Shown in pieces: positions 16,746 to 26,189 of a DNA stretch of 64,000 bases. The position numbers and the translations under genes are program-made. A model generated the notes under the pieces. The model was not told the origin of the DNA, ran no database searches, and worked only from the letters and a program-made list of their open reading frames with translations. Numbering within the stretch: position 1 is the first letter of the stretch; each line of letters starts with the position of its first letter. This DNA comes from CAZKZZ01 sp964557375 (GTDB lineage: Bacteria; Spirochaetota; Spirochaetia; SPDA01; CAZJBZ01): the NCBI GenBank assembly GCA_964557375.1, contig CAZKZZ010000001.1, forward strand, positions 1-64,000, read 5' to 3'.

Positions 16746-18581
16746 GTGAGACAATGGACAGCTCTTCTGATAGTGCTAACCGTACTGATTTTCCCGCTAA
16801 CCGCACAGGAACCGCAACCGGAAGGGTTCGAGAAACCGGCTCAAGGTTTTGAACCGGCTCAAACGAGTGAAACGAATCAGGAGACTCCCCGTATCTCACT
16901 TTCCGCCCGTATCGTCCCGTCAATTGTTGTACCGGGAGATAGCGGAACGATTGAAATAACATACTCGATTCCTGAGGGTGCATATCTTGCCAAGCAGGAA
17001 CAGTTTTTCTTCTTCACTGTCGATACCGAGGATTGGCTCGATACAGGCCCCATCTTCTATCCCGCCGGAACTGAAAAAGACGGACTTACCATCTATAAAG
17101 AGAAGGTGACCTTAGGGCGTGATTTTTCAGTCGCTGCAGACGCCCCTTTAGGGGAAAAAAAACTCAGTATAACTGCCGGGTATCAATTTTGTGATGAAAA
17201 CGGGGTCTGTTTTATCCCCCGGCAGGAAGAGCTCGCCGTGAGACTCGATGTAGCTGATACATCCGCTGCGGGTCTCGGAATCGGTCTTGCCACCGTTCTC
17301 CAGTACCTCCTTATGGCCCTTGCAGGGGGGATACTCCTCAACATAATGCCCTGCGTGCTCCCCCTCTTGAGTGTAAAAGCACTCAATTTGGTAAACCAAA
17401 GCAATCAGGACCGAAGAAAAATTCTCATCAATTCGCTCGTCTACACAGGCGGGATACTTGCCTCTTTTCTTATCATTGCCGGACTCGTCGTTGCTCTCAA
17501 ACTTTCCGGAGAGCTTGTCGGCTGGGGTTTCCAGTTCCAAAATCCGGGATTTGTTATGGTTTTGATTTCAGTCATTTTTGTTTTTGCCCTATCAATGTTC
17601 GACGTTTTTATTATTACAGCACCAGGGATGAACATTGCCGCAAAAGCCTCGAGCCGGTCCGGCTATTTAGGCTCTTTTCTTACGGGCATATTTGCGGTGT
17701 TAGTGGCGACCCCGTGTACTGCTCCGTTCTTAGGTGCGGCATTAGGATTTGCTTTTACTCAGCCTCCGCTCATTATCTTTTTGATTCTCATATTTGTCGG
17801 AATAGGCCTTGCCTTCCCGTTTATTCTTTTAGGAATCTGGCCGGCTTTCATTCAAAAACTCCCTAAGCCGGGAAACTGGATGAACATATTCAAAGAGATA
17901 ATGGGATTTCTCCTCCTCGGGACAGTGATCTACATGCTCAACACCCTCTATCATCAGATTGGAGGAGCAAATCTTGTCCGCGTACTCATCTTTTTGGGTA
18001 TTTTGAGTTTTGCGAGCTGGATTTACGGACGTTTTGGGAAGCCGGGCTCTACAAAATTGAGCCAATGGATATCGCTTGCAGCTGCAGTAGCAATTGTCGT
18101 GTTTTCTGCATCTCTGATTCTCGATTTCAGCAATACTTCCGGGGTATCAGGAAAGGGAACCGCTGGTTCCGCCGGTAACCCCGCGGGCGGAACATCCGGG
18201 AATCAACTATCCGAGGTTACAGATATTGACAGGGATGGTATGTGGCGGAAATTTTCTCCTGACGTCGTAGAAAGACTGCGGGATGAAAACGTACCCGTAT
18301 TTATCAGTTTTACGGCTCAATGGTGCACGACCTGCAAGGTAAACGAAGCTACAGTGCTTTCTACCGATGACATACAAAAAGCGTTCGAGAGCTACGGAAT
18401 TGTCCCGCTCAAAGGAGACTACACATCCCGTGACGAGGTAATCGGCCGTTGGATCGAACGGTTTGGGAAAGCAGGAGTACCGGTAAACGCCCTTTTTGTA
18501 CCCGGCAGAGAAGAGGCTATAGTCTTTCCCGAAATTTTGACGAAAAAGATGCTCATAGAGGCATTTGAAGAACGTCTATAG
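16746..18581 (+). CDS. dsbD: Thiol:disulfide interchange protein DsbD
   Basis: Carries electrons from cytoplasmic thioredoxin across the inner membrane to periplasmic thiol proteins. All three modules are present in 611 residues. The N-terminal alpha domain (after a signal peptide, about 20-165) has its cysteine pair in QFCDENGVCFIP. The membrane beta domain (about 178-460) has cysteines in NIMPCVLPLLS and ATPCTAPFLGAALGF. The C-terminal thioredoxin-like gamma domain (about 490-611) has AQWCTTCKVNE near residue 527. It starts with a GTG at 16746, with AGGGG nearby, 12 nt behind the tlpA-like gene. The partner next door is the likely recipient of electrons. Confidence 0.94.
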   Translation: MRQWTALLIVLTVLIFPLTAQEPQPEGFEKPAQGFEPAQTSETNQETPRISLSARIVPSIVVPGDSGTIEITYSIPEGAYLAKQEQFFFFTVDTEDWLDTGPIFYPAGTEKDGLTIYKEKVTLGRDFSVAADAPLGEKKLSITAGYQFCDENGVCFIPRQEELAVRLDVADTSAAGLGIGLATVLQYLLMALAGGILLNIMPCVLPLLSVKALNLVNQSNQDRRKILINSLVYTGGILASFLIIAGLVVALKLSGELVGWGFQFQNPGFVMVLISVIFVFALSMFDVFIITAPGMNIAAKASSRSGYLGSFLTGIFAVLVATPCTAPFLGAALGFAFTQPPLIIFLILIFVGIGLAFPFILLGIWPAFIQKLPKPGNWMNIFKEIMGFLLLGTVIYMLNTLYHQIGGANLVRVLIFLGILSFASWIYGRFGKPGSTKLSQWISLAAAVAIVVFSASLILDFSNTSGVSGKGTAGSAGNPAGGTSGNQLSEVTDIDRDGMWRKFSPDVVERLRDENVPVFISFTAQWCTTCKVNEATVLSTDDIQKAFESYGIVPLKGDYTSRDEVIGRWIERFGKAGVPVNALFVPGREEAIVFPEILTKKMLIEAFEERL

Positions 18582-18606
18582 CACCTATAACATAGCACTT
18601 ATAACA
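18579..18606 (+). repeat. Two tandem 14-bp repeats upstream of the fabZ promoter
   Basis: TAGCACCTATAACA (18579-18592) is followed directly by TAGCACTTATAACA (18593-18606), 13 of 14 identical. The first copy begins with the dsbD stop codon and the second ends 5 bases before the -35 hexamer of the fabZ-fadD promoter. The position suits a direct-repeat activator or repressor site. Confidence 0.6.
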
Positions 18607-18611
18607 TCTCG

Positions 18612-18640
18612 TTGCACTAAATACAAATACCTATTACAAT
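18612..18640 (+). promoter_or_regulatory. Putative promoter for fabZ and the acyl-CoA ligase
   Basis: TTGCAC and TACAAT (5 of 6) are spaced by 17 bases. AAGGAGG at 18652-18658 and the GTG start at 18668 follow. Confidence 0.6.
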
Positions 18641-18667
18641 TATTATATACTAAGGAGGATTATTATC

Positions 18668-19093
18668 GTGGAACCTATTGAACAGTTGCTGCCGCACCGG
18701 GACCCGTTCCTTTTCGTTGATCGGATCGAGAAAGCGGATGAGAATGAAATAATCGGATACCGCACATTTACAGATAAGGAGTTTTTTTTCAAAGGACACT
18801 TCCCTCAATATCCGGTTGTACCAGGAGTCATTCTGACTGAGACGATGGCGCAATGTGGGGGGGCAGGGATAAAATCCTTAGGGACCTTGGGAGCAGACAA
18901 CCTTTTCTTTCTTGCTACCATAGAAAAGGCAAAGTTTCGACGTCAGGTAAGACCGAATGAAGAGGTAAGACTCGAAATAAAAAACCTGAGAATCACTAAC
19001 CGGATGATAAAGCAGAGCGGCAAGGCGTACGTGGGAGATGAGCTCGCAGCTGAAGCCGAATGGCTCTGTCTGGTAGGTGACGCGCCCGTTTGA
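18668..19093 (+). CDS. fabZ: 3-hydroxyacyl-ACP dehydratase FabZ
   Basis: Dehydrates 3-hydroxyacyl-ACP in fatty-acid elongation. The 141-residue hotdog protein has the family opening IEQLLPHRDPFLFVDRI and the catalytic pair His44 in KGHFPQYP and Glu58 in LTETMAQ. Their spacing of 14 is that of FabZ. The GTG start at 18668 is set by a strong AAGGAGG nine bases upstream. The acyl-CoA ligase gene follows after 38 bp and is probably in the same transcript, which is an unusual pairing of a synthesis and an activation enzyme. A second hotdog dehydratase lies at 61437-61985, so this copy is the likelier housekeeping FabZ. Confidence 0.9.
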   Translation: MEPIEQLLPHRDPFLFVDRIEKADENEIIGYRTFTDKEFFFKGHFPQYPVVPGVILTETMAQCGGAGIKSLGTLGADNLFFLATIEKAKFRRQVRPNEEVRLEIKNLRITNRMIKQSGKAYVGDELAAEAEWLCLVGDAPV

Positions 19094-19130
19094 TTTGTAT
19101 ATGATACATTTGATTACATGGAGGTGATAT

Positions 19131-21044
19131 ATGGCGGTACAAGAAGATACGATCCCAAAACGAATACGCCAGGTTGCACAGAACCATCCTGACGTTTCCG
19201 CTCTTTTGAGCAAAGACAATGAAGACGTTTTCCACCCTATTACGTACAAAGAGCTGTATGAAAAGATAAAAATAATAGGTACTGCTCTTCATGATCTCGG
19301 TGTAAAAAGGGACGACCATGTCGGTATCATCTCACATAACAGAGCCGAGTGGATGATTACGGACCTGGCCATACTCGGGTTGGGTGCGGCTGATGTGCCC
19401 CGAGGGTCAGATTCTACCCAAGAAGAGGTCGGATATATCCTTAACCACAGCGACTGCGAGGTGGTCTTCGCGGAAAACAAAGAACAGGTAGTAAAAATCC
19501 TTACCTACAAAAAGGATGAGGGAAAGATAAAAACGATCATCGTTTATGACGATGATTTATCCAAAGCGGATAAAACAAAGTACGCTTCCCAGGCTGAAAT
19601 CATTCCGTTCGAGGAGCTTTTCAAGAGAGGCGAGAAGGCATTTGAAAAGTCGTCCGACTTTTTTGATGCAGAGGTCGATAAGGGCAGCGGGGATGACTTG
19701 GCCACTATTATCTATACTTCCGGAACAACCGGCGAACCCAAAGGGGTTATGCTTACACACCGTAACTATACGTTTCAAATCGAACGTATTTACGAGCACG
19801 TTCACATAAAAACAGGGCATACCTTTATTACGGTCCTTCCCATCTGGCACTCCTTCGAACGGGCAGTCGAGTATATCGTATTAAACATTGGGGCTTCCAT
19901 CGGATATTCCAAACCGGTTGGGAAAATCATGCTCGACGATATGTTGAAATTACGCCCCCACTGGATGGCATCTGTACCCAGGATTTGGGAAGGAGTGAGG
20001 AGTGCAGTGTACCGGAATGTCAATAATGAGGGCGGAATAAAGAAAGCTCTGTTTTATTTCTTTGTAGGAGTCGGTCAGACCTACGCCACACTCAATACTC
20101 TCGCCCGCGGCTTTTTCCCGCAATTTTCACGCAGAAACCGCGTAATTGATTTTGCAATCGCGATTGTTCCTCTTATCCTTCTTACACCTTTTAAGCTGTT
20201 GGGAAACGCGCTGGTATTCAAGAAACTGAAAACCAAGCTCGGGGGAAGGTTTATTGCCGGTATATCGGGGGGAGGCGCTCTTCCCCCTTATGTGGATAAG
20301 TTCTTCGGGGCGGCCAATATTCTCCTCCTGGAAGGATACGGATTGACGGAAACCGCACCGATACTGGCGGTGAGGAAACAGTACGCGCCGGTCCCAAATA
20401 CGGTAGGACCGCTTCTCAGAGACATCGATCATCGAGTACTGGACAGCGAGATGAACCCCATGCCGCCGGGGAAAAAGGGTGTACTGTATGTGAAAAGCGA
20501 ACAGATCATGAAAGGCTATTACAAAAAACCGGAGGCAACAGCTGAAGTACTGCATGACGGATGGCTCAACACAGGCGATATAGCCGTTTTTACCCACACC
20601 GGCGAGTTAAAAATAATCGGTAGAGAGAAAGATACAATAGTACTTATGGGCGGAGAAAATATTGAACCGGTCCCCATAGAAGATAAACTTGTTCAATCAA
20701 CGTTTGTCGATCAGGTTATGGTAGTAGGCCAGGACCAGAAATATTTGGGTGCGCTCATAGTACCGAATATGGAACAGCTCGAAGCTAGTGCTGAAGAGAT
20801 GGGAATTCAGTATATCGATAACGCTGAACTTCTTACAAATCCTGAAATCCAGAATACCATCAACAACGAGATTCAATCGAGGATAAACCAAAAAAATGGT
20901 TTCAAGAGTTTCGAACGAATATTTCGGTTTACTCTCTTAGCAGAGCCGTTTGAGATAGGCAGGGAGCTTACTCAGACTATGAAAATAAAGAGAAATGTAG
21001 TCTCGGAACTGTATAAAAAACAGATCAGTCAGTTATTCGAATAG
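19131..21044 (+). CDS. Long-chain acyl-CoA/acyl-ACP synthetase (AMP-forming)
   Basis: A 637-residue ANL-superfamily ligase that adenylates a fatty acid and transfers it to CoA or ACP. Motifs are the P-loop-like YTSGTTGEPKGVMLTHRNY near residue 195, LLEGYGLTETAPI near 400, the aspartate in DGWLNTGDIAVF near 485, and the hinge IIGREKDTIVLMGGENIEP. The length and insertions match the bacterial long-chain FadD15-like class, including a hydrophobic stretch near residues 340-360. GGAGGTGA stands 7 nt before the ATG. It follows fabZ on the same strand and is convergent with the zinc-ribbon gene across 146 bp in which I see only short palindromes. Whether it feeds degradation, phospholipid synthesis or salvage cannot be told. 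Confidence 0.9.
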   Translation: MAVQEDTIPKRIRQVAQNHPDVSALLSKDNEDVFHPITYKELYEKIKIIGTALHDLGVKRDDHVGIISHNRAEWMITDLAILGLGAADVPRGSDSTQEEVGYILNHSDCEVVFAENKEQVVKILTYKKDEGKIKTIIVYDDDLSKADKTKYASQAEIIPFEELFKRGEKAFEKSSDFFDAEVDKGSGDDLATIIYTSGTTGEPKGVMLTHRNYTFQIERIYEHVHIKTGHTFITVLPIWHSFERAVEYIVLNIGASIGYSKPVGKIMLDDMLKLRPHWMASVPRIWEGVRSAVYRNVNNEGGIKKALFYFFVGVGQTYATLNTLARGFFPQFSRRNRVIDFAIAIVPLILLTPFKLLGNALVFKKLKTKLGGRFIAGISGGGALPPYVDKFFGAANILLLEGYGLTETAPILAVRKQYAPVPNTVGPLLRDIDHRVLDSEMNPMPPGKKGVLYVKSEQIMKGYYKKPEATAEVLHDGWLNTGDIAVFTHTGELKIIGREKDTIVLMGGENIEPVPIEDKLVQSTFVDQVMVVGQDQKYLGALIVPNMEQLEASAEEMGIQYIDNAELLTNPEIQNTINNEIQSRINQKNGFKSFERIFRFTLLAEPFEIGRELTQTMKIKRNVVSELYKKQISQLFE

Positions 21045-21190
21045 GAGGCGGGACTTACTCCGGGTATACCCGCTCGGACCGAAGCATCGGTGGTTTCGGA
21101 AGCAGTGACTGTAGATGCCCCTCTCACCTCGCCTATTTTAAGCGCTCCCCTCTCGAAGATGGGCGCCTCGAAACTGTTTTCGATGAACTG

Positions 21191-21544
21191 TCAAAGCTTT
21201 AAAAATAGGAAAATAAAAAGGAATATGACGAACGCGAGTCCGATACCGACGACCCAGTAGAGCCAGGGGGGAGCTCCGCCGCTTCCTTCGACTCTGCCGG
21301 TCCCGTTATCACTTTTCCCGATTGTAAACATATCCGTTACGTCCCGTACACTGCTCTGCCGTTCTTTAGAAGTGCTCATGTAGCCGCACTGGGGACATCC
21401 GTTTTGAAACTGGTCCGGTGTGCCTGTGTACGAGCATTGCGGGCATTTTACTGCATCGAAAAATTTTCCGCAGTGGGGGCAGGATTTTGCTCGTAGAGGT
21501 ACGGGATTTCCGCAGCTTTCACAAAAAAAGAGATTCTTTTTCAT
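21191..21544 (-). CDS. Zinc-ribbon protein with C-terminal membrane anchor
   Basis: A 117-residue protein with four CxxC knuckles in the first 60 residues: FCESCG, SCPHCG, KCPQCS and GCPQCG. These should form two zinc ribbons. A polar linker (60-90) and one C-terminal transmembrane helix (about 93-117, starting PPWLYWVVGIG) follow, so the ribbons face the cytoplasm from a tail anchor. Similar small tail-anchored zinc-ribbon proteins are common but mostly uncharacterised. It is a separate gene on the minus strand, with 77 bp between its start and the stop of the SpoIIE-type phosphatase upstream. No function is assigned. Confidence 0.8.
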   Translation of the reverse strand: MKKNLFFCESCGNPVPLRAKSCPHCGKFFDAVKCPQCSYTGTPDQFQNGCPQCGYMSTSKERQSSVRDVTDMFTIGKSDNGTGRVEGSGGAPPWLYWVVGIGLAFVIFLFIFLFLKL

Positions 21545-21621
21545 GTTTTCTAAAAACTAGGCGTAATTGGGATATCTGTCAATACTTCTGCTTCTCGGTG
21601 CAACAAGGTTTGAGGCAGTAC

Positions 21622-24600
21622 CTACAGCTTCTTCACTCCGAGTATCGTAAGGTCGTCGAACTGCTCATCCTCTTTGAGACGGGCATAATAAATATACTCA
21701 CTCTCTTCTCCCGATTCTACAGGGTTTGTAAAGTACTTATCGTACTGGAGAAAATGCTGTCGGAGGAACTCATCAATGACCCGGTCCACCTGCACCCGGT
21801 CCTCATCTGTTGCTGCAGGGTCGGGATATATCCTGAAGATTTTTTCTACAGCAACCATAGCAAGAACCGCCTGTTCGACCGTGTTCTCACATGTAGAAAA
21901 ATCGAACTCCAGGTCCTCGTCCCCGAGCGGATTGTGGTATTTCTCCAATCTAAACCGCCCTTTATTAAACACTGCATTTACCACATCATAAATGCGGGGT
22001 ATGCCAAGTTCTTCGAACCCGCTTCCTTTATTGTGATTCCCGTGCTCTTCACCTTCCTCGAGGCCCGGCTCCTGACAAGTAGTGAGATTGAACGACGAAT
22101 CCCGGAACTTCCGCTGCGCTTCTTCGATACCATCGGTAAACAGGAACATTGTATCCCCTACCTTGAGCTGGTGGGGGACCTGTTGGAAACCGGACTGCAT
22201 TTCGACCAGCATTGAGGGAAAAACTCCGGTTGCCGGTGTTTCCGGCAGCATTTTCCGCCCCATTGAGCGGGTGTTACTGTCATAAATATGGACGATATTA
22301 TCTCCTGCGTTGCAGAAATAACAGGCACCTGTTTCTATATTGAGTACGGCCACAATGAGCGCCGCAAACCGTCCTTTGAATCCCCGCTCTTCGATGAGGT
22401 CGTTCATGTTGTAGAGCAGTTTGCTCAGGTCTATACCTTCTCTGCTGAGGGACCAGTTTCTAAAATAATTAAGAAAGATAGTAGCCACTTCTACCATGAT
22501 AAGCGAAGCCGGAACCCCCTTACCCGCGACATCACATTTGATAATCGCGTAGTGTTTATCATCGAGTTTACTAAAATCAAAATAATCTCCCGATACACCC
22601 TTGGCCCCTTCGTAGTATCCGAAAAACGAAACCTTATCATTCTCCTCTTTACCGGTAGTCAGTTTTTTCCCGCTGCTGTCCGTTTTAAGGGGAATAAACA
22701 TCTTCTGCACTTCTTTACCGACGATGAGGTCTTTATTTGCCATGGCAGCTTTTACCAGCCCCTGTGTCATCTGATTAACCGTCTCGGCCAGCGTAGAAAT
22801 CTCGTCTCTACTGCGTACCGCAATTTGATGGTCCTTGAGCTGTTCTTTGTCCTCCGTGTCCCGTATTTTTTCCACCCCCTGCACCAGCCGGGTAATAGGG
22901 ATGATCATAATGGAGGCGAAAAGCAGTGCACCGATAACACCAACGCCGCTTGCAATCGCGGCGATAATCAAGGTCGTTATAATGAGGTCTTCCCGCGAAT
23001 TATTGATCTCAGTGAGGATCCTATCAATGGACACTCCTACTCGGACCAGCCCCCGGTAATACACCTGTTCTCCCCGGCTTGCATAGACGACCGGTTTGTA
23101 GAAGATATACCGGGTCTGTTCTTCACTCAAGGTTTCAACCTCGAATTTCGGAACACTGGATGTGATATCACCAATTTCGAGCAGTCTTTCGTTTAATCTG
23201 CTCTCCAGATCCGTTATCTGCTGCTGATACTGCTCAAGAAGCCTGGCGGATTCTTCATCATCCCGCCTAGCCAATTCTACCGCTTGATCCCCTAAGCGGT
23301 CCAGTTCTTCCGCTATCTGAGATACTTCTTCTCTCGCCTCTTCATTGATCCGTTCGGCGAGCTTCTCGGCCTCGCTCGAGACCGAATCGTCAATTCGGGA
23401 ACGACCAAGATTCAACTCTTCACCCTCGATTTTTGATTGGATATTCGGATCATCGGTTGCCCAGATGTAGTCATATTGGTCCTGGTCCACCTCACCCTCG
23501 CCGGTAATAGTAGCATAGAGCGCATCATCCATGGCGGTCCTCTGAGAAATAACACCATCCAAAGCAAGGATGTCTTTTCGAGGAAGATTTTCTCGAGCCC
23601 CTGCCGCGAGGCTTTCGAGAAGCACCTGGGTTTGCTGACGCAGCCCCTCGGCCAAGTTTTTCCTCTGGGTTTGAATCATAAAGTTCCCGAGATAGAGCGA
23701 AACACCGAGCACAATTGAAATCAATATTGTTGTAATGAATAGGGTAAATTTAAAACGCAATCCTATCCCGCGTTTTTTCATAGCAAATAACCTCTCTCTT
23801 TTTTGTCTTGACGGCATTTCCCGTTCGAATATAAGTGCACGCACCTCATACTGCAGTTTTCGGCCTTCTTTGACCAACTGTACAACCTTGACTGAAGAAA
23901 AAAGAACAACCATAGTGAGGAACGCAAGAACAAGCAGGAGTACAAGATTATTGGCCGACAGCGAAAATGTGTACTCTTTGAGCCGTTGCCACCCATACCC
24001 CAGCCGGGTACGATAATCACCGAATTTGACCTCACCTGTTGCTTCGAAGTCCAACAACGGCCCGGTAAAATAGGTGCCCCTGCTCGGGTGCACTACTCCT
24101 ACCCGATATACCCCTTCGTCGATGTCCTCGATCTCCGGACCTATGATGAGACGGTCGTTTACCACCGAATAGATATCGAGCGTATCGGGAAACGTGTAAT
24201 CGTAGGGGGGTTCTCCGTCCCGGTCTAAAATAACCGTTTCGATTCTGCCTCCAACGGAAAACCCTCTTCCCCGAATCTGCATACTGATCCTTCCGAGCTC
24301 ATCCTGGGGGGCCGAGACATCAGTTATGTAGGTAACGGGAATATACTTGTTCATTTTGAAAAAAATCGTTTCGGCAGGGCCTACATTCCCAACCGAATCG
24401 ATAGCTCGAACAGTCATAGCCCAATATCCGTTGTCCCGGTTTACAAAAGAAACAACAGGGGCCCTGGTAAGTACTCCTCCGGACGGTGCCCTGAGACTTA
24501 CATTTGTCGTATCGTAGCGACCTTGAAGCGGGCCGAGATACTGCAGCGAGTAACTGTAGCCTGCGATATTCTCTTCATCTTCCGGTGCTTCCCATCGAAT

Positions 24601-26181
24601 GCTGAACGTATTGGAGGCGAGAAACCCCCGGTCATCCTTTTCCGGTGGAAAAAACGTGACCCGCCCGGGCGGGGTTGTATCCCGAAAGACCGAAATCGTA
24701 GACGGTTCGGACCAGTTTCCGGCATAGTCCTGGGCCCGTACGTGAAAATACCACTCGCCGTCCTCATCGGCAGTAAAAACGGCCTCCCTTTGATTCCGCA
24801 ATGTCATCAATTGCGGGTCAGGGACGTCCTCGCTTGACCGGGACCAGGAGTAGCTGAACCCTGCAATACCGGAACTGTCCTCAGGCAGGCTCCATTGGAC
24901 CGAAAATCTATCCTGACTTGCCCTTTCTCCGGCTATGAAGTTCTGGGGTTGAGGAATGGGCGGTCTTACCGTTTCATCCGGCTGCAGATAGATTAGACGA
25001 GAGTTTGTTCCGCGCCTGTTCTCCCAGGTTAGATGTAGTTTACCGTCCCGAACAATGGGGCGGGGAAACATGGAGATACCGTCCATCCTGCTCAAATCAG
25101 TTTCATCCCAGAAGGCACCCGATTTGTTGGCAAGGATGATATGCTCGTCACCTACACGATCATCGAACCAGAGCAGATAAACCTCTTCTCCAAGCACAAT
25201 GATTTGCGGATAATTGCAGTAACTCTCTCCGCTTGTGACCTGTTCCGGTTCTCCTAATATTGTCCCACTTCGATCGAGCTCAGCGTAGTAGACCTGGGGG
25301 TTCTCCCTTCTGTAGCTTCTCTCCCAGGCAACGGCGAGCCTGTTTCCCACTCGTGCGATATAGGGACGTTGGTTGTTGAATAAAAGAGGATCGTTTTCAT
25401 CGTCCGGAACAGACTCTTCAAAACCGGATATCCATTTCGACGCCGACCAGCTCCGCCCCCCATCTTCACTAATTTTAAGATACGTCTGGTAGCTTGCCCC
25501 CTCTTCAGTTTCTAATATCTGGAAAACTACATATTCATTTCCAAAAGCGGAAGTGTGGTAGGGAAGAAAGTTCAGCGTTTTCCCCGTTTCACTTACAAGC
25601 GGTTCCAATTCGCTCCATGTTCTTCCGTTTGAAGACAGGGTATAAAAGATGGAAAGAGCATCTCCTCCTTCCTCAGTCACCCACTCTTTTGTTGCAAACA
25701 ACAAAAAACCGCCGTCTGATTTTTTAAAAATCCTCGGGGTAACCAGGGTTGAATCCGCGGAAATAGTTGAGATGCGGGAAAAACTCGCTCCTCCATCGGT
25801 TGAAGATAAAACAGTCACGGTTCGATCGTTTGAAGAAACAGCTATAAGTATCCTTCCGCTTGTATCTACAGTCATGGAGAATATCGGGGCTTCTTTTCCG
25901 GTGTAGGTGTACGGTCCCGCGAAATTGAGGTTCTCCTGCCATGTCCCCTCTTCCCTTTTTGTGAGAATAGAAAGCGTTATTTCCCCGGTTTCTCCATTGG
26001 TCTGTTCAAACTCCTGCCACGCGACAGCTGTCAAACCGCCACCGGTCTTTGCACTGGGAAACCGCGATCCGGACGAGACCAGTACTTCGGGATCTTCCCA
26101 ATACAGCTCCTGAGCGGGTGCGGAAATTACGGGAATGAGGAAGAGGATACTGAAGCACAGCAGCAGACTGGATCGACCCAA
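21622..26181 (-). CDS. Giant sensor SpoIIE-family (PP2C) phosphatase with HAMP
   Basis: A 1519-residue transmembrane signalling protein. A signal peptide (1-23) leads into a periplasmic half. It has a sialidase/BNR-like beta-propeller region (about 30-405), two fibronectin-III-like domains (about 410-605) and an IPT-like domain (about 610-715). The first membrane helix is near 741-765. After a short cytoplasmic loop, a second helix (809-830) returns the chain to a periplasmic coiled-coil sensor (about 830-1060). A third helix (1062-1094) enters a HAMP domain and the C-terminal PP2C/SpoIIE phosphatase (about 1175-1519). The phosphatase has GVSGDYFDF and KCDVAGKGVPASLIM with the metal-binding aspartates. 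Such enzymes dephosphorylate anti-anti-sigma factors, but no STAS or RsbW gene is nearby. The start is a TTG 8 nt after the TPR gene's stop, so the two are co-expressed. Confidence 0.88.
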   Translation of the reverse strand: MGRSSLLLCFSILFLIPVISAPAQELYWEDPEVLVSSGSRFPSAKTGGGLTAVAWQEFEQTNGETGEITLSILTKREEGTWQENLNFAGPYTYTGKEAPIFSMTVDTSGRILIAVSSNDRTVTVLSSTDGGASFSRISTISADSTLVTPRIFKKSDGGFLLFATKEWVTEEGGDALSIFYTLSSNGRTWSELEPLVSETGKTLNFLPYHTSAFGNEYVVFQILETEEGASYQTYLKISEDGGRSWSASKWISGFEESVPDDENDPLLFNNQRPYIARVGNRLAVAWERSYRRENPQVYYAELDRSGTILGEPEQVTSGESYCNYPQIIVLGEEVYLLWFDDRVGDEHIILANKSGAFWDETDLSRMDGISMFPRPIVRDGKLHLTWENRRGTNSRLIYLQPDETVRPPIPQPQNFIAGERASQDRFSVQWSLPEDSSGIAGFSYSWSRSSEDVPDPQLMTLRNQREAVFTADEDGEWYFHVRAQDYAGNWSEPSTISVFRDTTPPGRVTFFPPEKDDRGFLASNTFSIRWEAPEDEENIAGYSYSLQYLGPLQGRYDTTNVSLRAPSGGVLTRAPVVSFVNRDNGYWAMTVRAIDSVGNVGPAETIFFKMNKYIPVTYITDVSAPQDELGRISMQIRGRGFSVGGRIETVILDRDGEPPYDYTFPDTLDIYSVVNDRLIIGPEIEDIDEGVYRVGVVHPSRGTYFTGPLLDFEATGEVKFGDYRTRLGYGWQRLKEYTFSLSANNLVLLLVLAFLTMVVLFSSVKVVQLVKEGRKLQYEVRALIFEREMPSRQKRERLFAMKKRGIGLRFKFTLFITTILISIVLGVSLYLGNFMIQTQRKNLAEGLRQQTQVLLESLAAGARENLPRKDILALDGVISQRTAMDDALYATITGEGEVDQDQYDYIWATDDPNIQSKIEGEELNLGRSRIDDSVSSEAEKLAERINEEAREEVSQIAEELDRLGDQAVELARRDDEESARLLEQYQQQITDLESRLNERLLEIGDITSSVPKFEVETLSEEQTRYIFYKPVVYASRGEQVYYRGLVRVGVSIDRILTEINNSREDLIITTLIIAAIASGVGVIGALLFASIMIIPITRLVQGVEKIRDTEDKEQLKDHQIAVRSRDEISTLAETVNQMTQGLVKAAMANKDLIVGKEVQKMFIPLKTDSSGKKLTTGKEENDKVSFFGYYEGAKGVSGDYFDFSKLDDKHYAIIKCDVAGKGVPASLIMVEVATIFLNYFRNWSLSREGIDLSKLLYNMNDLIEERGFKGRFAALIVAVLNIETGACYFCNAGDNIVHIYDSNTRSMGRKMLPETPATGVFPSMLVEMQSGFQQVPHQLKVGDTMFLFTDGIEEAQRKFRDSSFNLTTCQEPGLEEGEEHGNHNKGSGFEELGIPRIYDVVNAVFNKGRFRLEKYHNPLGDEDLEFDFSTCENTVEQAVLAMVAVEKIFRIYPDPAATDEDRVQVDRVIDEFLRQHFLQYDKYFTNPVESGEESEYIYYARLKEDEQFDDLTILGVKKL

Positions 26182-26189
26182 ACAGAACT

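Noticed and set aside
21061..21072. Perfect palindrome CGGGTATACCCG between the acyl-CoA ligase and zinc-ribbon genes
   Set aside because: Lies downstream of two convergent genes with no promoter nearby and no T-run; it can arise by chance at this size.
22288..23196. A 302-codon open frame on the plus strand inside the SpoIIE-type phosphatase gene
   Set aside because: It mirrors the codons of the real gene on the other strand, has no ribosome site, signal or family motif, and the opposite frame has clear HAMP and PP2C motifs.
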